Below are positions 33,944-38,057 of a DNA stretch of 38,057 bases, one piece after another. A program made the position numbers and the translations under genes. How positions within the stretch are numbered: the first letter of the stretch is position 1; each line of letters begins with the position of its first letter. The notes under the pieces are model-generated. The model saw only the letters and a program-made list of their open reading frames with translations. It had not been told where the DNA came from and did no database searches. Source of the stretch: Bacillota bacterium (GTDB lineage: Bacteria; Bacillota; Limnochordia; DTU087); assembly GCA_012799135.1 (NCBI GenBank), contig JAAZLW010000093.1, positions 1 to 38,057 of the forward strand, written 5' to 3'.

Positions 33944-34297
33944 CTACTGTCTCTTCTTCGGGGCCGATCTCGCCGAATCTATCTGCTTCACGCTCACATA
34001 ACCGCCATACTCCGCTTGGATGGCCTGCAATCCCAGGAGCATTGTCTGCAGAATGGTGTGCACTGCTGCATTACCGGTCTCTTCTGCAGACAGATGACAA
34101 ACCAAATGGCCATCACCCACTACTACCTGTGGTTTGATGCCAGCCACTTCTTGCAGTCCTAATACTGCTGTCTGGAGGAGAACAGACACAGCGGCACAGA
34201 CTATGTCTTCACCGTGGGGAGCAAAACCGGAATGCCCTTCTGCGGCAAACTTGTAAATCCTCCCAGCTGCATCTGTATAGAACTCGACTTTGACCAC
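33944..34297 (-). CDS. prp: Ribosomal-processing cysteine protease Prp
   Basis: Prp removes the N-terminal extension of L27. The 117-aa protein has the catalytic His and Cys in EGHSGFAPHGEDIVCAAVS (H22 and C34), followed by the LLQTAVLGLQEV helix. It was formerly annotated YsxB. It lies between rplU and its substrate gene rpmA. The start is GTG at 34297, 6 nt after GGAGAGG. Confidence 0.94.
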   Translation of the reverse strand: MVKVEFYTDAAGRIYKFAAEGHSGFAPHGEDIVCAAVSVLLQTAVLGLQEVAGIKPQVVVGDGHLVCHLSAEETGNAAVHTILQTMLLGLQAIQAEYGGYVSVKQIDSARSAPKKRQ

Positions 34298-34309
34298 TCT
34301 TCGCCTCTC

Positions 34310-34618
34310 CTAAGCATTGATCTTTTCGATGACCAACTCGGTGAAAGGCTGACGATGGCCTGTCTTCTTCCGATAGTTCTTCTTAGGCTTATACTTAAAA
34401 ACGACAATCTTTTTGGCTTTGGCATTGCGCTGCACCCGCGCCGTCACACTAGCTCCATCGACCCGTGGTTTCCCAATCTTGGTCTCATCCCCAACCACCA
34501 TGAGCACCTCATCTAACGTCACCTGTGCTCCTGCCTCTAACGGCAGTTTCTCTACGCGGATGACATCGCCTTCCTGCACTCTATACTGTTTGCCGCCAGT
34601 CTGCACTATAACATACAC
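34310..34618 (-). CDS. rplU: 50S ribosomal protein L21
   Basis: L21 binds 23S rRNA. The 102-aa protein starts [18 protein letters not shown] with GTG at 34618, placed 8 nt after AGGAGG, and ends with the basic [19 protein letters not shown] region. The longer frame to 34675 is leader sequence. Confidence 0.96.
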   Translation of the reverse strand: MYVIVQTGGKQYRVQEGDVIRVEKLPLEAGAQVTLDEVLMVVGDETKIGKPRVDGASVTARVQRNAKAKKIVVFKYKPKKNYRKKTGHRQPFTELVIEKINA

Positions 34619-34731
34619 TAACCGCACCTCCTCCATTTCTAGACTCGCCGAGAGAGGCGGCTCCCCCAGGAGCACTTTGGCCCACCCCGAGCGGTTTCGG
34701 TATCAAGGCTTCTCAAGCCATCGACACCTAC
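34619..34731 (-). promoter_or_regulatory. rplU 5' leader, possible L21 autoregulatory RNA
   Basis: About 110 nt of untranslated leader follow the predicted start site. It can form GGCTT-GAG-AAGCC and GCCGcctctctCGGC hairpins. Bacillota often have an L21 leader motif here; I could not match its consensus by eye. Confidence 0.4.
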
Positions 34732-34737
34732 AGACCG

Positions 34738-34766
34738 AGTTTACCACGGCCTACAAAGCCTGTCAA
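34738..34766 (-). promoter_or_regulatory. rplU operon promoter
   Basis: On the minus strand a perfect TTGACA, a 17-nt spacer and TAAACT. The -35 box overlaps the last codons of rng, giving the ribosomal protein genes their own transcription start inside the longer cluster. Confidence 0.8.
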
Positions 34767-36469
34767 GACAGCATTCTTCCCTTAGCATAGGTGCGAAACA
34801 CCCTTGTGATCTCCACTTTCAACTGCTGCCCCACATGGCGCCCCGCCCCTTCAATATCTACAACATAGCCATGCAGCCTGGAGATTCCATCTTCGGGGTT
34901 GGTCAGGTGTGGTTCTTCGACTTCCATGTCGATGATCTGACCTTCTTTGACCGGTACCGCCATCGACTCTAAGGCTTCTTTGCTGCCGGCATAGACGATC
35001 TCCACATCCTCCCAGTGCCGATCATCAGAACCCCGGATAAAGATGGTCTTGCCAGTTAGCTCCTCCAACTCCTTGAGGTTGGTACCACCGGTACCGATCA
35101 GCATCGCAGCTACCGAAGGATGGACTTCAATCATCAAAGCTTCCACATCGTGCTCTCGAGCCACCCGCGAGATCTCCCTCTCAACACTGAAAGCCAAAGT
35201 CTCCTCAGATAAAACCCTCCCGGTTCCCCCACAGTAGGGACAAGGGCGTTGTAGGAAATCTCCGATATTCTGTCGGGTCTTTTTTCTGGTCATCTCCACC
35301 ATGCCCAGGTTGGTAAACCCTAGCACATGGGTTTTGTTCTTGTCCTTCTTGACCTCTTCTTCGAGTTTCGCCAAAACCTTTTGCTCATGTCCCGATGATG
35401 CCATGTCGATAAAGTCAATAATGATAATGCCACCGATATCCCGGAGTCTTAGCTGCCTAGCGATCTCTGCGGCTGCCTCCAGATTGGTCTTGAGTACGGT
35501 ATCGGCCAGGTTCTTGCTGCCCGTATACTTGCCGGTATTCACATCGATGCTGGTCAGTGCCTCCGTCTGGTCTATCACCAGGTAGCCGCCACTTTCCAGC
35601 CACACCTTGCGCTTAAGGGCCCTTTTGAGATCTGCCTCCACACCATAGAACTCAAAGATGGGGATATTTTCATCATGATAGTAGAAAACCCGAGAACGCA
35701 GACGAGGCGAAAGCGTGTCCAATATCTCTAGAACCTTGTTGTACTCCTCCCGGGAGTCGACAATAAACCGATTGAACTCTGTGGAAAAGCAATCCCGCAC
35801 CAGCCGGTAGATGAGATCATGGTCTTTATACAGCAAGCCCGGTGTTCTCGTACGCTTGGCTCGTCGCTGAATCTGTTCCCAAACCTTTATCAAAAATTGG
35901 GCATCCTGCTCCAGCTCAGACCGGCACTGACCTTCTGCCAAGGTGCGCACGATTAGTCCCATCCCCCGGGGCCGTAGAGACTTGGCCAATTTCTTCAGTC
36001 TTTCCCGCTCTTTCTCGTCCTGGATACGGCGAGAGACTCCAATATGATCCACGGTGGGCATCAAAACCAGGTAACGACCTGGAATGGTAAGGTGAGTTAC
36101 TATCCTCGCCCCTTTGGTACCAATTGGTTCCTTAGTGACCTGCACGATGATGGACTGCCCCTGTTTTAGCACATCCTTGATACCCCGTGTCTTGGACCGG
36201 CCGTTTCTTGATCTGCTATTGCCGGCCTCCACCAGCTTCTCATAGTCTCGGGCATCATCGACATATAGAAAGGCATTGCGCTCCAAACCGATATTTACAA
36301 AAGCGGCCGACATGCCCGGTAGTACATTTTCTACTTTCCCTCGATAGATATTGCCTACCACCCTTTCCTGGGCGGCTCTTTCAATAAACACTTCCACTAC
36401 TCGTCGGTCTTCCAGAAAGGCTGCTCTGGTCTCCCGACGGCCGTAATTCACGATAATATCTTTACCCAT
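34763..36469 (-). CDS. rng: Ribonuclease E/G
   Basis: This endoribonuclease acts in rRNA processing and mRNA turnover. The 568-aa protein has an S1 domain (about 35-130, with GNIYRGKVENVLPGMSAAFVNIG), the RNase H-like/DNase I-like catalytic part with SIDVNTG (D309) and IIDFIDM (D352), matching the metal-binding Asp pair of E. coli RNase E (D303, D346), and the zinc-link CPYCGGTGR (C410, C413). It lacks the long C-terminal scaffold of RNase E. The start is ATG at 36469 behind AGGAGG (6 nt). Confidence 0.95.
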   Translation of the reverse strand: MGKDIIVNYGRRETRAAFLEDRRVVEVFIERAAQERVVGNIYRGKVENVLPGMSAAFVNIGLERNAFLYVDDARDYEKLVEAGNSRSRNGRSKTRGIKDVLKQGQSIIVQVTKEPIGTKGARIVTHLTIPGRYLVLMPTVDHIGVSRRIQDEKERERLKKLAKSLRPRGMGLIVRTLAEGQCRSELEQDAQFLIKVWEQIQRRAKRTRTPGLLYKDHDLIYRLVRDCFSTEFNRFIVDSREEYNKVLEILDTLSPRLRSRVFYYHDENIPIFEFYGVEADLKRALKRKVWLESGGYLVIDQTEALTSIDVNTGKYTGSKNLADTVLKTNLEAAAEIARQLRLRDIGGIIIIDFIDMASSGHEQKVLAKLEEEVKKDKNKTHVLGFTNLGMVEMTRKKTRQNIGDFLQRPCPYCGGTGRVLSEETLAFSVEREISRVAREHDVEALMIEVHPSVAAMLIGTGGTNLKELEELTGKTIFIRGSDDRHWEDVEIVYAGSKEALESMAVPVKEGQIIDMEVEEPHLTNPEDGISRLHGYVVDIEGAGRHVGQQLKVEITRVFRTYAKGRMLS

Positions 36470-36479
36470 AATGCTCCTC

Positions 36480-37157
36480 CTAATAATGAGCCACGTCCAA
36501 TGGAGAAAGCAAACGTGATCCCTGAGCGATGAAAAGGCCGGAGCGGTGAATCCGAATATGAGTCTGATCAAGGGGAAGGTGGGCCGCGATCTCTTCCGGT
36601 CTGACATTTCCGCGGCTGCCAGTCTGTACCAACATGGATATACTGCCTACTCCCGCTCCCTCCTCCAACACTTCCAGGGAAAACACCCACGGACGGATGT
36701 CCACCAGTCTTGTTTGCTTCTTCCCTGGCCGCTCAACCGAAATAACCTCACTATCCAATATCCTCTGGACTGATGGTCCCAAATCTTCGTTCTGCCCCAA
36801 ATTTCCGGTCAATACATAACTGGCCCGATCGATTACCGACATCAAAGAAGGGGTCTCTGGGCCGATTTCCACCGCTTCTACAAACCTTATACCGGAAGGC
36901 AGATTTTCATTGATCCTCGACAAGAATTCTGCAATCGCAATCGTATCGGCGAGTTCAATATCAACACATTCAGCACTACTGGTCACACCTACAGCCAAAG
37001 CCGAACCGAAGGCGATCTTCGGCCTGGGATTAAAACCCTGACTGTATACTACCGACAACCTCGCCCTGCGCACAGCCCGTTCCAGGGTACGGGCCAGATC
37101 CAGATGAGAGATGAACCGAACTTCATCTGCTTTGGTAAACTTTGACCTAATCCTCAC
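36480..37157 (-). CDS. TIGR03936/DUF2344 family protein
   Basis: The 225-aa protein begins VRIRSKFTKADEVRFISHLDLARTLERAVRRA, with SQGFNPRPKIAFGSALAVGVTS, the signature of DUF2344, which is regularly paired with or fused to a TIGR03960 radical SAM protein. The function is unknown; neighbours suggest RNA or ribosome maturation. The start is GTG at 37157, overlapping the upstream gene by 11 nt, with GGAGGCGG upstream. It lies 10 nt before rng. Confidence 0.92.
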   Translation of the reverse strand: MRIRSKFTKADEVRFISHLDLARTLERAVRRARLSVVYSQGFNPRPKIAFGSALAVGVTSSAECVDIELADTIAIAEFLSRINENLPSGIRFVEAVEIGPETPSLMSVIDRASYVLTGNLGQNEDLGPSVQRILDSEVISVERPGKKQTRLVDIRPWVFSLEVLEEGAGVGSISMLVQTGSRGNVRPEEIAAHLPLDQTHIRIHRSGLFIAQGSRLLSPLDVAHY

Positions 37158-38057
37158 CGGTATTGCCGCCTCCTACCAGTACACTCTTTACACCCAAGGA
37201 TGCGCAAAGGCCGCAGCCGGTACAGCCACTAAAGCGGCAATCCTGTGTGAGCTTTCCCTCCAGAGCCCGGGTCCACTCCTCCAGCAAGAACTCCTTATTC
37301 ACACCGGTATCGATATGATCCCAGGGCAATACCTCTTCCCAACCTCGTTCTCGATGACTGTAAAAATAGGGGTCTACGTCGGCCGCAACAAAAGCTTCCT
37401 GCCAACGACGGAAGTCAAAATGTTCAGACCAACCATCTAGCCTACATCCTCTTTGCCAGGCATGCAAAAGCACTTCACCTATCCGCCGATCGCCTCGGGC
37501 TAATACCGCCTCCAAGAAACCTTTCTCCACATCTGTCCAACTGAAAGATATCGCCCGATCTGATAGTAGATCCCGCAAATATGCTTGCCGTTTTTCCAAC
37601 TCCTCTAGGGGTGCCTGTGCTACCCACTGGAACGGGGTATGGCTCTTGGGTACAAAGCAGCCGACACTTACATTGATTCTCACCCGTCCGGCTTTACCTG
37701 CACGGCCCCGGATCTGTCGCCCCAAACGGAGCACACTGCGGGTAAGCTCAGCAATACCGGCCACATCATCGAGCGTCTCGGTCGGCAGGCCAATCATAAA
37801 ATAAAGCTTCAATGCATCCCACCCAGCCTCAAAGGCTGCGGCTGCGGCCGCTAACAGATCAGATTCCGTCACATTCTTGTTGATCACATCCCGGAGTCTT
37901 TGAGTCCCTGCCTCCGGGGCAAAGGTGAGATTGGTCTTCCGTTGAGTCTGAATCTGATCCGCCAAACCAACAGAGAAAGAATCCAGTCGCAAGGAAGGTA
38001 GTGATAGAGAGATACCACAATCGCCATATTGATGCAAGAGCTCCTGGATCAACTGTC
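37147..38057 (-). CDS. Radical SAM protein, TIGR03960 type, C-terminal part (cut by window edge)
   Basis: The visible 303 residues have the second half of a radical SAM barrel (SLRLDSF, TFAPEAGTQRLRDVINKNVTE, LKLYFMIGLPTE) and the family C-terminal domain, ending in a Cys cluster, CRFSGCTGCGLC. The N-terminal B12-like region and the CxxxCxxC cluster lie outside the window. It is translationally overlapped with DUF2344. The frame stays open to the right edge, so the ATG at 38052 is not taken as the start. Confidence 0.9.
   Translation of the reverse strand, partial: QLIQELLHQYGDCGISLSLPSLRLDSFSVGLADQIQTQRKTNLTFAPEAGTQRLRDVINKNVTESDLLAAAAAAFEAGWDALKLYFMIGLPTETLDDVAGIAELTRSVLRLGRQIRGRAGKAGRVRINVSVGCFVPKSHTPFQWVAQAPLEELEKRQAYLRDLLSDRAISFSWTDVEKGFLEAVLARGDRRIGEVLLHAWQRGCRLDGWSEHFDFRRWQEAFVAADVDPYFYSHRERGWEEVLPWDHIDTGVNKEFLLEEWTRALEGKLTQDCRFSGCTGCGLCASLGVKSVLVGGGNTGED

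Noticed and set aside
1-38057. CRISPR array, insertion sequence, phage genes, tRNA or rRNA
   Set aside because: No regularly spaced repeats, transposase or integrase motifs, phage structural genes or tRNA-like cloverleafs were seen on either strand.

Overview
The window comes from an endospore-forming member of the Bacillota, probably a clostridial or Limnochordia-like lineage (the class is a guess). Supporting genes are gpr, the start of spoIIP, spoVAC-spoVAD-spoVAE behind a sigma-G-like promoter, a T-box-controlled leuS, comEA-comEC, an LCP cell-wall ligase, and prp next to an L27 with a cleavable N-terminus. Base composition looks close to 50% G+C by eye. Most genes are on the minus strand. 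TTG and GTG starts and 4-nt GTGA/ATGA stop-start overlaps are common.

Layout. 1-7000 is housekeeping and sporulation: spoIIP (cut by the window edge), gpr, rpsT (plus strand), holA, comEC, comEA. 7028-20540 is an accessory catabolic island. 20600-26400 holds leuS with its T-box leader, then the divergent spoVA operon and a methyltransferase. 26400-38057 is a conserved chromosomal block read leftward: radical SAM protein, DUF2344, rng, rplU, prp, rpmA, obg, yhbY, proB, proA, nadD, yqeK, LCP gene, rsfS, methyltransferase.

The island has three transcription units. A long minus-strand operon (16238 to 7198) encodes a SelA-fold PLP enzyme, a CUT1-type ABC importer (binding protein and two permeases, no ATPase), a cog3964-like amidohydrolase, two related cytoplasmic TIM-barrel-like proteins with a CFCxxC motif, and an IclR regulator. 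A divergent plus-strand pair encodes a DUF362 protein and a xylose-isomerase-like TIM barrel. A minus-strand pair encodes a LarA-type nickel racemase homolog and a RidA protein. The leader of each unit carries one 17-bp dyad of the form GTTGCrC-N3-kTGsrAC. This suggests one regulon, most simply controlled by the resident IclR protein.

A plausible but unproven reading is uptake and breakdown of an acylated or aminated sugar-acid-like compound: import, cleavage by the TIM-barrel proteins, deacylation, PLP-dependent elimination with RidA clearing the enamine, and epimerisation of a 2-hydroxy acid by the LarA homolog.

Two places need a data check: proB has no in-frame start codon (apparent +1 frameshift just after an ATG that overlaps yhbY), and the first 149 bases form a perfect 25-bp inverted repeat ending exactly at the window edge, as a fold-back chimera would.
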